Positions 1 through 11,719 are shown, counted from the first letter of the stretch. The stretch: 64,000 nucleotides of DNA from JAOTZA01 sp965224065 (GCA_965224065.1 CBDCYF010000005.1:3472001-3536000); one strand, 5' to 3'. A program made the numbers and translations. Notes: generated by a model from the sequence alone, not told the origin.

Positions 1-21
1 AATAGATTTCAAGGTAGCCAC

Positions 22-288
22 ATGCGCAAACGGATCGGCATACGGGAGTTGAAGAATCGCGCTTCACGCGTCGTGGATGAGGTGCGCGAGAAAGAGGAGC
101 CCTATGTCGTGACCAAGCGCGGCGAGCCGGTTGCGGTTCTCCGGCCGTGGAACGTGGAGGATGCTCGGGCCGATCGGGAGGAGTACGCCCGCCGGGTGCT
201 GGCGGACCTGGAGGGGCTGGCCGGCCGAGTGGGCCGTGCTGCCGGACGGCGCAGCGCCTCGGCCGCCGTGTCCTCGCAGCGCCGATAG
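22..288 (+). CDS. Phd/YefM-type antitoxin
   Basis: 88-residue protein whose first 45 residues fit the Phd/YefM antitoxin fold (IRELKNRASRVVDEV, then VVTKRGEPVAVLRP). This half normally binds operator DNA, while the variable C-terminus wraps the toxin. An AAGGT stretch lies shortly before the ATG. The gene stops 3 nt before the PIN-domain gene, the usual antitoxin-toxin operon order. The role as antitoxin is inferred from family and position. The operon promoter lies at or beyond the window edge. Confidence 0.85.
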   Translation: MRKRIGIRELKNRASRVVDEVREKEEPYVVTKRGEPVAVLRPWNVEDARADREEYARRVLADLEGLAGRVGRAAGRRSASAAVSSQRR

Positions 289-291
289 CCG

Positions 292-696
292 GTGCCGGTC
301 GTGGACGCCAGCGTGTGGGTCTCGCTCTGTCACGGGCGCGATCGCCATCACGAGAAAAGCAAACGCTGGCTCGAGGCCCGGTTGATCCGCGGGGAGCGCC
401 TGGCCGCGCCGATGTTGCTCCAAGTCGAAGTGGCGGCGGCGATCCGGCGGTTGACCGGTGACGGAGATCTGGCAGTCGCCGTCTCATCGGCGCTCGAGCG
501 AGCCGACTGGATCGATCTCTTCGATCTCACCGCCGACCGGGGCCGGCGGGCTACTGAGATCGCCGCGGCAACAGGCCTCCGGGGAGCGGACGCAATCTAC
601 CTCGAGCTGGCCTCGCAGCGTGGAGAGTGCCTGGTGACCTGGGATCGCCAGCAGCTCGAGCGGGGCCGATGGGTGGCGAGGGTCGAGAGGCCGTGA
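292..696 (+). CDS. VapC-like PIN-domain ribonuclease toxin
   Basis: 134-residue PIN-domain protein. The acidic Mg2+-binding residues of the family are visible: Asp in VVDASVWV, Glu in LLQVEVAAAIRRL, Asp in LRGADAIYLELA and Asp in LVTWDRQQL. VapC toxins cut RNA, often tRNA, when freed from their antitoxin. It starts with GTG 3 nt after the antitoxin stop, so the two are probably translationally coupled. The RNA target cannot be told from sequence. Confidence 0.87.
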   Translation: MPVVDASVWVSLCHGRDRHHEKSKRWLEARLIRGERLAAPMLLQVEVAAAIRRLTGDGDLAVAVSSALERADWIDLFDLTADRGRRATEIAAATGLRGADAIYLELASQRGECLVTWDRQQLERGRWVARVERP

Positions 697-715
697 TCCG
701 GCGCGAGAGGTCGAG

Positions 716-3190
716 TTAGCGCAGGTCAAAGAGCCGGCTCAGAAACATCTGCAGCGGAAAGCGCTGCAGGGCTCCGGCGGCCGCCGAGGTCTCGTCGAAA
801 CGCTCGACCGAGTCGGGCTCCACACCGTCCCCCCAGATCAAGACCGGTAGGGGGTCGGCTCCGTGCTGACCGCTCTCCGACAGAGTGGCGTGATCGGACG
901 CCACCGCGATCCGCAGCGGTCCCTTGTGATGCTCGATCAAGTCCGCCAGGGCTCCGTCGACTTTCTCCAGAAATTCGACCTTGAGGTCCGGGCGTTGATC
1001 GTGGGCCGCGATGTCCGCCCCCTTGAGGTGCAGGATCACCAGGTCGCTGCGCCGGAGCGCCTTGCTGGCGGCCTTGAATTTGCGACCGAGGTCCGTGTCG
1101 AGGTTGGCGGTCATCGCGGAGTGCGTGACCGTGTCGGCGCCCAGCCACGATGCCAGTCCCAAGATGGTGTGGTCGCCGGCGATGCAGGTCAGGTGAAGCT
1201 CGATTCCCGCCTCCTCGAGCGGCACGAGACGGTGGATGTGGCCTGCTCCGCGCGTAAGGATGGCGTTGGCCGGGGGAAGCTTTTTCTTGACCCGGCGCCG
1301 GTTGATGCGGTGATTGGAGAGCACGCTTCGCGCCTCTTGCTCGAAGAGCGCGAGCACGCGCGCGGTGTGGACCGCTCTCGCGTCGCTCGGATCGAGCGGT
1401 TCGGGGGTGAGGGGAGGTCCGGCCGGAGCGCCGTCTCCCGGGTCGCTCCCGCGGACACGTGACGACAGCGAGCCGCCTCGCAGGACGATGCCCAACCGAT
1501 GTTCGGTGCCGGCCCGGACGCGCACCTCGACTTCGTCGGCAAGGCTCCCGGGCAGCGGCAGCCGGTCGATCGCCCGAGCGAGCTCGACGGTCTCGTCCCG
1601 AATCCGCCCGGCGCGTCGGTCGATGACCGTGCCGCCCTTGTCGAGCGTAGCGAAATTGCCGCGCAGTGCGATGTCGCCGGGGCGCAGCGCGAGCCCGGCG
1701 CCAAGGGCCTCCACCGGTCCGCGTTTGAGAGCCAGCGGCGACTGACCAAAGAGGGCGAGAGTTCCGGCGGCGGTGTCGGGTACCACCCCCGGCGCCACGG
1801 GATCGGCCAGCCCGCAACTGCCTTCGGCTGCCAAACGATCGAGCGTCGGAGTCTCGGCGGCCTGGAGCGGCGTCCTCCCTCCGAGCGCCCGCACCGGCCG
1901 ATCGGCCAGACCGTCGATGACCACGAGAAGGGTCGGCGGGCTGGTGTCGGTCCTGTCGGCGGCGACCGTGGGAATTTTTTTCTCGAGGGCGCCGGTCAGC
2001 AGCCGCAGCGACAGGTTCACCGGTGGGTCGGGGTCGGAGTTGTCGATCAGCGGTACTTCATGAGACTCGGCTTGCTCGATGACAAAATCGTGCACCGTCC
2101 GAATCGAAGAGAAATTCTCCAGATAACGCTCTGCCCGCCGTCCTCCCAACCGCGCGCGGGCCAGAAACCGGGTGCGGTGGAGCTCCTCGTCGAACGTGCC
2201 GAGCATCAGCGGTAACTGGTGCACCGCGCCTTCGAGGTCCTGGAAGGGAACCAGCGGCGGGTAGAGATGGACACCTTCGACGATGATCGACATGTTCTCC
2301 GCGATGGCGCGCTCCACCACCGCCCGTACGCCGACCATGACCCTAGCCGCCTGCTCCGCGAAGCTGCCGGTCAGTTGCTCCACAGAGACCGGATCTCGCG
2401 GTGAGCCCGATCGCTCGACGTCCTCCAACGGGGCCTCGGGGACCTCGAAGCTCGAGGTGTAGAGGCCCGGCAGAACCGCCGGCGAGAAGACCATCCGCAT
2501 GACTTGCCGGATGGTGTCGGTGGCATTGATGCGATAGATCCTCAGCAACGGCGCCAGCTCGAGGGCGAGGGTCGACTTGCCGGTGCCGGAGGCGCCCCCC
2601 AGATAGATCACCAGCGGACGCGGGAGACGGTGGATCTGCCGCACCAGGCGGTAGCGTCTGGCGGCGTCCTTGCCGGCGCGCTCCTCGAGCAGTTCGGCGA
2701 CGCGGCGCGCGATCTCGCCGCTTGGGAGGACGGTCACGCCCTCCTGCCGCAGACGCTCGCGCAGCTCGGAGACCAGGGGATAGGCGCGGTCGAGGTCCAG
2801 ACCCGCGGCGAGGATGCTCTGGGCCAGAAGCCCGCGGGAGAAGGGCTGGCGCTCGCCGCGGTAGATGACGTGAAGATCGGGGGCCGGCTTGACCGGCTCG
2901 GCCATGCCGGGAGGGAGCTCCGGCCCGAAGCGCGCTTCGAGCTCTGTCCGGATCAAATCCCGTATTTCGGCGGTGGTGACCTGATCGCGGTCCATCAGCC
3001 CGTCGCGGATCCCGCTGGCAATCGCGTAGGCCTCATCAAACGCCACCCCGCGCTGCACCAGATCGTGGGTGATCATGCCGCGGAGGAACCGCTGCGGGCG
3101 TCCTTCGGATCGCAGAACGGTCGGCGGCTTGGGGGTCTTGTCGCCGTCGAAGACGATGCGGATCGGCGCCTTCTCGGGCTTTTTGGCCAT
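716..3190 (-). CDS. fusion of 2-phosphoglycerate kinase with archaeal-type phosphoglycerate mutase
   Basis: 824 residues. Two tandem ATP-cone-like modules come first (RPQRFLRGM and RQPFSRGLL cores, about residues 20-185). A P-loop kinase follows with Walker A GGASGTGKST near residue 200, like archaeal 2-phosphoglycerate kinase, which makes 2,3-bisphosphoglycerate. From about residue 419 there is a BPG-independent mutase of the ApgM/alkaline phosphatase superfamily (VVIDGLADRPV, HLKGADIAAHD, ASDHAT). The usual nucleophile motif GSDTAH reads PDTAAGT here. I chose the ATG at 3190 because TACACT lies exactly 6 nt upstream, matching the local leaderless pattern; an in-frame ATG at 3223 is possible. 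Divergent from carB. Confidence 0.85.
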   Translation of the reverse strand: MAKKPEKAPIRIVFDGDKTPKPPTVLRSEGRPQRFLRGMITHDLVQRGVAFDEAYAIASGIRDGLMDRDQVTTAEIRDLIRTELEARFGPELPPGMAEPVKPAPDLHVIYRGERQPFSRGLLAQSILAAGLDLDRAYPLVSELRERLRQEGVTVLPSGEIARRVAELLEERAGKDAARRYRLVRQIHRLPRPLVIYLGGASGTGKSTLALELAPLLRIYRINATDTIRQVMRMVFSPAVLPGLYTSSFEVPEAPLEDVERSGSPRDPVSVEQLTGSFAEQAARVMVGVRAVVERAIAENMSIIVEGVHLYPPLVPFQDLEGAVHQLPLMLGTFDEELHRTRFLARARLGGRRAERYLENFSSIRTVHDFVIEQAESHEVPLIDNSDPDPPVNLSLRLLTGALEKKIPTVAADRTDTSPPTLLVVIDGLADRPVRALGGRTPLQAAETPTLDRLAAEGSCGLADPVAPGVVPDTAAGTLALFGQSPLALKRGPVEALGAGLALRPGDIALRGNFATLDKGGTVIDRRAGRIRDETVELARAIDRLPLPGSLADEVEVRVRAGTEHRLGIVLRGGSLSSRVRGSDPGDGAPAGPPLTPEPLDPSDARAVHTARVLALFEQEARSVLSNHRINRRRVKKKLPPANAILTRGAGHIHRLVPLEEAGIELHLTCIAGDHTILGLASWLGADTVTHSAMTANLDTDLGRKFKAASKALRRSDLVILHLKGADIAAHDQRPDLKVEFLEKVDGALADLIEHHKGPLRIAVASDHATLSESGQHGADPLPVLIWGDGVEPDSVERFDETSAAAGALQRFPLQMFLSRLFDLR

Positions 3191-3196
3191 GAGATC

Positions 3197-3202
3197 AGTG
3201 TA
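3197..3202 (-). promoter_or_regulatory. -10 box, leaderless start of the kinase-mutase gene
   Basis: On the minus strand TACACT is followed by 6 nt and then the ATG at 3190. Transcription should start at or next to the start codon. No clear -35 is visible. It lies back to back with the carB promoter. Confidence 0.55.
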
Positions 3203-3226
3203 TCGGAGCCCCCCGCGCGACACATG

Positions 3227-3232
3227 TAGAAT
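3227..3232 (+). promoter_or_regulatory. -10 box of carB
   Basis: TAGAAT lies 11 nt before the carB ATG, leaving room for only a leader of about 4-5 nt. No Shine-Dalgarno sequence is seen. Confidence 0.5.
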
Positions 3233-3243
3233 CCGCCCGCCAC

Positions 3244-6474
<3,231 letters not shown>

Positions 6475-6543
6475 GCTCGCGGGAAGCTGTTTCCCCGGGG
6501 CGGGATCTGCGATGATAGAAGCTGGTCCGGAAAGAGGGAGACC

Positions 6544-7944
6544 ATGTCCGATACCCGAACAGAGACCGACAGCCTGGGCGACGTCGAGGTTCCCGCCACC
6601 GCCTACTACGGCGCCCAGACCGAGCGCGCGCGGCAGAACTTCCCGGTCAGCGGGCTGACTCTCCCGCGCCGCTTTATCGAGGCCCTGGGCATGCTCAAGG
6701 GCGAAGCGGCGGCGGTCAACGCCGACGGTGGCCGGCTGGACCCGGAGCTGGCCAAGGCCATCCGCCAGGCGGCCGACGAGGTGGCCTCGGGAGAGCTCGA
6801 CGAGCACTTTCCACTCGACATCTTTCAGACCGGCTCGGGTACCTCGTCCAACATGAACGCCAACGAGGTCGTTGCCAACCGGGCGATCCAGATCCTGGGC
6901 GGCGAGATGGGTGCGAAGAGTCCCGTCCACCCCAACGACCACGTCAACGCCGGTCAGTCCTCCAACGACATCATCCCGACCGCGATCCATGTCTCCGCGT
7001 ACTCGGCGATCGACGAGGATCTCGAGCCGGCGCTGGAGCACCTGGCAAAGGCTCTCGAGCAGCAGGCGGAAGCGCTCGACGACGTTGTCAAGATCGGCCG
7101 CACGCACCTCATGGATGCGGTGCCGGTTCGATTGGGGCAGGAATTCGGCGGCTACGCTCAGCAGGTGCGCAACGGTCTGGCGCGGTTGGTCTCGGTCAAG
7201 CCGCGGCTGGCCGAGCTGGCGCTGGGAGGCACCGCGGTCGGCACCGGGCTCAACGCGCCCGAGGGTTTTGCCGATGGCGTCATCGCCCGGCTGGCCGAGC
7301 GCACCGGGCACCCATTTGTGGGCGCGCCCAACAAGTTCGAGGCGCTGGCGGGCAAGGACGCCGCGGTCGAGGCTTCGGGCGAGCTCAAGACCATCGCGGT
7401 CTCGCTGACCAAGATCGCCAATGACCTGCGCTGGCTGGGCTCGGGGCCTCGCTGCGGCATCGGCGAGATCACCCTGCCGAGCCTGCAGCCGGGCTCCTCG
7501 ATCATGCCGGGCAAGGTCAACCCGGTGATCCCGGAGTCGGTGCTGATGGTCGCCGCGCAGGTGATCGGAAACGACGCCACGGTCACTACCGCCGGCATGT
7601 CGGGCGTGTTCGAGTTGAACGTCATGATGCCGGTGATCGCCTACAACCTGCTCCAGTCGATCGACATCCTGGCCAACGCCTCGCGGCTGCTCGCCGACCG
7701 GTGTGTGTCCGGGCTCGAGGCGAATCGCGAGCGGGCGCGGGAGATGGTCGAGAAATCGCTCGCCATGGTGACCTCGCTCGCGCCCAGAATCGGCTACGAC
7801 CGGGCCGCGGAGATCGCCAAGGAGGCGTTCAAGACCGGGCGCACGGTGCGCGAGCTTGCGATGGAGAAGGGTGTGCTGCCCGAGGACGAGCTCGAGCGCG
7901 CGCTCGACGCCCGCGCGCAGACCGAGGGCGGCGTCCAGGATTAG
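6544..7944 (+). CDS. fumC: class II fumarate hydratase
   Basis: 466 residues, typical for the homotetrameric, iron-free fumarase that interconverts fumarate and malate in the TCA cycle. The superfamily signature GSSIMPGKVNP is present near residue 318. So are GSGTSSNMNANEV, HPNDHVNAGQSSND (substrate binding) and GRTHLMDAVP with the catalytic His region. An AGGGAGA ribosome-binding site precedes the ATG. It follows carB by 69 nt and is co-oriented. Confidence 0.97.
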   Translation: MSDTRTETDSLGDVEVPATAYYGAQTERARQNFPVSGLTLPRRFIEALGMLKGEAAAVNADGGRLDPELAKAIRQAADEVASGELDEHFPLDIFQTGSGTSSNMNANEVVANRAIQILGGEMGAKSPVHPNDHVNAGQSSNDIIPTAIHVSAYSAIDEDLEPALEHLAKALEQQAEALDDVVKIGRTHLMDAVPVRLGQEFGGYAQQVRNGLARLVSVKPRLAELALGGTAVGTGLNAPEGFADGVIARLAERTGHPFVGAPNKFEALAGKDAAVEASGELKTIAVSLTKIANDLRWLGSGPRCGIGEITLPSLQPGSSIMPGKVNPVIPESVLMVAAQVIGNDATVTTAGMSGVFELNVMMPVIAYNLLQSIDILANASRLLADRCVSGLEANRERAREMVEKSLAMVTSLAPRIGYDRAAEIAKEAFKTGRTVRELAMEKGVLPEDELERALDARAQTEGGVQD

Positions 7945-8214
7945 CGTTAGCATCGCCTGCGCTCCCGGTCGAAGGCTCCCCAGGGAACGGGGCCATGCCC
8001 GCGTTGAGGGCGACCGCTCGCTCTCCCGGAGGACGGCTCGAAGCCCGCATGGGCCTGCGAAAGAGACTTCGGGCGGCCCGGTCGGAGTCTCCCCAGGGAA
8101 CGGCACGCGCTACCCGGACTCCGGTGATCCGGAGGCGCGCGCCTCGGTTTCCCTCGCGCCGGATCGCGAACGGACTCCGTAGACCGTGCCCTGCGCTCGG
8201 TCAAACGTCCCTGG

Positions 8215-8342
8215 TGGAGCCTCCGACCGGGACCGCAGGCGACATTCCGGGCGGTCCGGCGTCTTCCGGTCGAGCGCGTGGAGCCTCCGACCGGGACCGC
8301 AGGCGACACTCCGGGCGGTCCGGCGTCTTCCGGTCGAGCGCG
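8215..8342. repeat. tandem 64-bp repeat, two copies
   Basis: Units 8215-8278 and 8279-8342 are contiguous and differ at one visible position (GACATTCC versus GACACTCC). The unit begins TGGAGCCTCCGACCGGGACC and ends CTTCCGGTCGAGCGCG. Recent duplication is implied. No function is evident. Confidence 0.9.
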
Positions 8343-8456
8343 CGGTTGGTCGTTTCGATGGCGGAATCGGCTGGCTTCTTTGAGCGGTCTGACTCTCTGG
8401 CGCCGAGTGGCTTGAGCTGGAGCGAAGGGCGACCCCGAGGCGTCCGTGTCCCTCAG

Positions 8457-8462
8457 TATGAT
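8457..8462 (+). promoter_or_regulatory. -10 box, leaderless start of dinB
   Basis: TATGAT, spacer CGCGCC, then the GTG at 8469. The gene at 27729 has almost the same arrangement (TACAATCGCGCCGTG). Confidence 0.6.
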
Positions 8463-8468
8463 CGCGCC

Positions 8469-9548
8469 GTGGACACTTCCGCGCCGCAACGCCGCATCCT
8501 GCACTGCGACATGGACTGCTTCTACGCTGCGGTCCACATGCGTGACGACCCGTCGCTCGCCGGCAAACCGGTGGTGATCGGGGGTAGCCCCCAGGGGCGC
8601 GGCGTCATCGCCGCCGCGAGCTACGAAGCGCGCAAATTCGGGGTGCGCTCCGCCATGCCGTCCGCCCAGGCGGTGCGGCGCTGCGACCACCTCGTCTTTA
8701 TCAAGCCCGACTTCAAGCGCTACCGTGCCGAGTCGGAGCGTATCTTCGACATTTTCAGGAGCTTCACCCCGCTGGTTCAGGCGGTGTCGATCGATGAGGC
8801 GTACCTCGACGTGTCCGATCATCTCGAGCCGTGGGGAAGCGCCACCGCCGTGGCTCAGGCGATCCGGCGGACGGTGCGAAACGAGCGACGGCTGACGGTG
8901 AGCATCGGGGTCGGCCCCAATCGGTTGATCGCCAAAATCGCCTCGGACCACGACAAGCCCGACGGTCTGACGGTGGTGCCGCCCCAGAAGGTCGAGGCGT
9001 TTCTGGCGCCTATGTCGGTGCGCTGTCTCCCCGGCGTCGGGCCGGCGACCGAGCGGCGTCTGCAAGCGAAGGGATTCGAGCGGGTGGAAGACCTGCGGCG
9101 GGCCTCGGTCGAAGAGCTCGAGCGGCGGCTCGGGAAGCACGGTCGCACGCTCTACAACTACTGCCGCGGGATCGACGAGCGGCCGGTGCGACTGGTTCGC
9201 GAGCGCAAGAGCATCTCGAGCGAGACAACCTACGCCGAAGACCTGGAGCGATTCGAGGAGATGGGCGACGAGCTCGCCCGGCTGGCGGAAGGGGTCGCAA
9301 AGAGCCTCGGCAAGCGGGATCTTTCCGCCTTTACGGTGACGATCAAGGTGCGCTACGGCGACTTCACCACCATCACCCGCTCGCGCACCCTGGCGGCACC
9401 GACCCGCGACCCGGAGGTCCTGGTCGAAGTCGCCCGCAACCTGCTCGACAAGAGCGAGGCGCGCCGGCGCCCGGTGCGCCTGCTGGGTGTCGGAGCCTCC
9501 AACCTACTTCCGGGCAGGCTCGAACAGTTGGCGCTCGAATTACGGTGA
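8469..9548 (+). CDS. dinB: DNA polymerase IV (Y family)
   Basis: 359 residues, the usual Pol IV length. It performs error-prone translesion synthesis. The palm starts with ILHCDMDCFYAAV (catalytic Asp pair) and includes SIDEAYLDVS with the second metal acids. LPGVGPATERRLQAKG is the helix-hairpin-helix thumb, and a little-finger domain follows. The frame stays open far upstream, but homology begins at the GTG here and TATGAT sits 6 nt before it. The TGA stop lies inside the REP palindrome at 9539-9604. No beta-clamp motif is obvious in the short tail. Confidence 0.93.
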   Translation: MDTSAPQRRILHCDMDCFYAAVHMRDDPSLAGKPVVIGGSPQGRGVIAAASYEARKFGVRSAMPSAQAVRRCDHLVFIKPDFKRYRAESERIFDIFRSFTPLVQAVSIDEAYLDVSDHLEPWGSATAVAQAIRRTVRNERRLTVSIGVGPNRLIAKIASDHDKPDGLTVVPPQKVEAFLAPMSVRCLPGVGPATERRLQAKGFERVEDLRRASVEELERRLGKHGRTLYNYCRGIDERPVRLVRERKSISSETTYAEDLERFEEMGDELARLAEGVAKSLGKRDLSAFTVTIKVRYGDFTTITRSRTLAAPTRDPEVLVEVARNLLDKSEARRRPVRLLGVGASNLLPGRLEQLALELR

Positions 9549-9604
9549 CAGGATACGTAATGATCGGCCGCGAGCGCTAACAGTTAAGTATCCTGTCCCC
9601 GCAA
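9539..9604. repeat. REP/MITE-like palindromic element, copy 1
   Basis: Imperfect inverted repeat: GGTGACAGGATAC on the left and GTATCCTGTCCCC on the right, around a GC-rich core. It supplies the TGA of dinB (in GGTGACAGG) and, on the other strand, the TAA of the S4 gene (in ACTTAA). Copy 2 lies on the far side of that gene. Such termini are typical of REP elements mobilised by single-strand (IS200-like/RAYT) transposases. None is encoded in the window. Confidence 0.75.
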
Positions 9605-9973
9605 TCTTCGCCGCCACTTGTCCATCTCCCGCCGCTCCCTCTTGGTCGGCCGGCCGGCGCCCGGCTCGCGACGAGCCCCTGAGAAAACCGCGCGGTCGCG
9701 GCGCTCCGGCTCGGGTTTCGGAGGGCTGTGATCGATGTAGACGCGCGGAGCCTCCGCCTTGGGCAGCGGCTTGTCGCGTAGCTCGACCACTTCCAGAATC
9801 CGGCCCCAGCCGGCGTGTTCGAGCTCGACGCGGTCGCCGACGGCGAGCGGCCGGTGTGGCTTGGCGACCAGGCCGTTGACTCTCACCCGGCTGGCCGCAC
9901 AGGCCCGGGTGGCTTGGCTGCGGGTCTTGAACATCCGCGCTACCTGCAGCCACTTGTCGAGACGCACGGCCAT
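9584..9973 (-). CDS. S4-domain RNA-binding protein, Hsp15-like
   Basis: 129 residues from the ATG at 9973 (MAVRLDKWLQVARMFKTR). The first 60 residues are an S4 domain (LDKWL, SRVRVNG, VGDRVEL) like HslR/Hsp15, which binds stalled 50S subunits carrying nascent chains. The tail is strongly basic (RRDR, RPTKRERRE, WRRRLR). An ATG 21 nt upstream exists, but those residues are encoded by REP copy 2. The last few residues and the stop come from REP copy 1. Convergent with dinB. Confidence 0.8.
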   Translation of the reverse strand: MAVRLDKWLQVARMFKTRSQATRACAASRVRVNGLVAKPHRPLAVGDRVELEHAGWGRILEVVELRDKPLPKAEAPRVYIDHSPPKPEPERRDRAVFSGARREPGAGRPTKRERREMDKWRRRLRGQDT

Positions 9974-9977
9974 GGTC

Positions 9978-10059
9978 GGTGACAGGATACTCAATTCTCC
10001 ACGGCATCGATCAAACGCTGTCGTGGCCGCCGAGAATTAAGTATCCTGTCACCGTAATT
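9978..10059. repeat. REP/MITE-like palindromic element, copy 2
   Basis: GGTGACAGGATACTCAATTC at the left is the inverted complement, with one mismatch over 22 nt, of the right end finishing GTATCCTGTCACC at 10053. A GTAATT extension at the right mirrors the ATTAC at the left of copy 1. It sits between the S4 gene start and the K+ channel gene, so it may influence both promoters. Confidence 0.8.
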
Positions 10060-10073
10060 GACGCTGTCGCTCG

Positions 10074-11711
10074 ATGCTTCATCGGTCGCAAAAACGGTTG
10101 CTGCTCTTGCTCGCGGCGCTTCCAGTGCTGCTGGTCGTGACGGCCGTTTTGTACATGCTGGGGATGGGGTTCTTCGAGGGGGAGTCGCGGGGCTTCTGGG
10201 AGGCGTTCGAGTTTGTCTCCGAGACCCTCTCGACCACGGGTTACGGAGCGGATGCTCGTTGGTCGCACCCGCTGATGGTGATCTTCGTCGTGGTGTTGCA
10301 ATTCCTCGGCGTCTTTCTGATCTTCCTGATCTTCCCGATCTATCTCATCCCGGTCCTCGAGGAGCGTTTTGAGGTCCGTCTCCCACGCTCGGCGCCGGAC
10401 GCCCGCGACCACGTCCTCATCTATCGCTATGGATCCGCGGTCGCGACGCTGCTCGAGCAGGCGCGAGCCGCGGGTCTCGAGACCGTGGTCATCGAGCCCG
10501 ACTCCTCGCAAGCCCGGCGTCTGGCCGAAAAAGGCCACTCGGTGGTGCGGGGACGTCTCGACGACGGGGTCCTCGAGCGCGCCGGCATCTCCCGGGCTCG
10601 CGCGCTGATCGCCAACGCCGCCGACGACGAAAACGCCGCGGTGATCCTGGGGGCGCGGCAGAGCGGTTTTGAGGGAGAGGTTTTGGCTGTAGTCGAGGAG
10701 CCTTATCACCGCAAACCGATGATGCTCGCCGGCGCCTCCGCGGTGTACACGCCGCGGCACATCCTGGGCGCGGCGCTGGCGGCGCGGGCCAGCGAGCGCA
10801 TCAGCCCGCGGGTCGAAGGCGCTCAGCTTTTGGGCAACAAGCTGGTGGTGAGCGAGGTCCGGATCGAGAATCAAAGCGAGTTGGCCGGTCAAACTCTTGC
10901 GACCAGCCGGCTCCGAGAGCGCGCGGGGGTCAACGTCATCGGCCAGTGGGTGGCGGGGGAGATGGTGGGCGAGCCCACACCCGACACGCAACTGGTGCCC
11001 GGCGGGATCCTGCTGGTCGCGGGGAGCAGCGATAGCGTCCACCGGCTGGCGCAGCTCGGTGCCGGCACGACGCCGCTGCGGCGCTCGGGTCCGTTTCTGC
11101 TGGCGGGATACGGCGAGGTGGGGCGAAAAGTGGCGCAACTGCTGCGCGACGCCGGGGAAGAGGTGGTGATCATCGACAAACGGGATGGGGAGGGGATCGA
11201 CATCGTCGGCGACATCCTCGACCACCGGGTGCTCGAACAGATCGACGTGCGAAAGGCGCAGGGGGTGATCCTCGCGGTCGACAGCGACAGCGCGACCCTT
11301 TTCGCCACCGTCATCCTGAAGGACTTTGCACCCGAGACCCAGGTGATCGCGCGGGTCAATGAGGCGCAGAACGTCGAGCGCATCCATCGCGCCGGTGCCG
11401 AGTTCGCCCTCTCGATCAGCCAGGTGTCGGGTCAGATCCTGGCGGCGCGGCTGCTGGGCCAGGAAGGGATCTCGGTCGGCCCGCAGATTCGGGTGCTGCG
11501 GAGCTCGCCGGCCGCGTTTGCCGGAAAGAGCCCGGCGGCACTCGGGATCCGCCATCTGACCGGGGTCTCGATCGTGGCGGTCGAGCGGGGAGAGGAGCTC
11601 CGGGTCGAGCTCGATCCCGGATTTACCTTCGAGCCCGGTGATGTGGTCTATGTCTGCGGCAACGAGCGGGCCATCGACCGCTTTGTGGCCGAGTTTCCGG
11701 AAGAGGGCTAA
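10074..11711 (+). CDS. K+ channel with tandem RCK (TrkA-N/TrkA-C) domains
   Basis: 545 residues. Two membrane helices (about 9-30 and 66-90) flank a pore loop with the selectivity filter TTGYGA near residue 60, the KcsA/MthK-type layout. Two cytoplasmic RCK units follow. The first has a degenerate nucleotide loop (HVLIYRYGSA). The second has a canonical Rossmann GYGEVG (about 345) and acidic VVIIDKRDGEG. TrkA-C folds lie near 250-330 and 465-540. Likely a ligand-gated potassium channel of the inner membrane. The start follows REP copy 2 with no clear Shine-Dalgarno. Confidence 0.88.
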   Translation: MLHRSQKRLLLLLAALPVLLVVTAVLYMLGMGFFEGESRGFWEAFEFVSETLSTTGYGADARWSHPLMVIFVVVLQFLGVFLIFLIFPIYLIPVLEERFEVRLPRSAPDARDHVLIYRYGSAVATLLEQARAAGLETVVIEPDSSQARRLAEKGHSVVRGRLDDGVLERAGISRARALIANAADDENAAVILGARQSGFEGEVLAVVEEPYHRKPMMLAGASAVYTPRHILGAALAARASERISPRVEGAQLLGNKLVVSEVRIENQSELAGQTLATSRLRERAGVNVIGQWVAGEMVGEPTPDTQLVPGGILLVAGSSDSVHRLAQLGAGTTPLRRSGPFLLAGYGEVGRKVAQLLRDAGEEVVIIDKRDGEGIDIVGDILDHRVLEQIDVRKAQGVILAVDSDSATLFATVILKDFAPETQVIARVNEAQNVERIHRAGAEFALSISQVSGQILAARLLGQEGISVGPQIRVLRSSPAAFAGKSPAALGIRHLTGVSIVAVERGEELRVELDPGFTFEPGDVVYVCGNERAIDRFVAEFPEEG

Positions 11712-11719
11712 CCGGCGAA

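Larger units (their letters stand above)
7945..8468. other. 524-bp non-coding region with duplications
   Basis: No convincing gene between fumC and dinB. Two 27-bp near-identical copies, at 7964-7990 and 8077-8103, share the core CTCCCCAGGGAACGG. Two tandem 64-bp copies lie at 8215-8342. The dinB promoter is at the right end. Long frames running through here are open only because of GC bias. Confidence 0.6.

Noticed and set aside
7701..8468. A 256-residue N-terminal extension of dinB.
   Set aside because: It overlaps fumC, is Arg/Pro/Gly low complexity, and the leaderless -10 box fixes the start at 8469.
9539..10059. A composite transposon carrying the S4 gene.
   Set aside because: No transposase is present, the flanking copies are short REP-type palindromes and the S4 gene is an ordinary housekeeping family.
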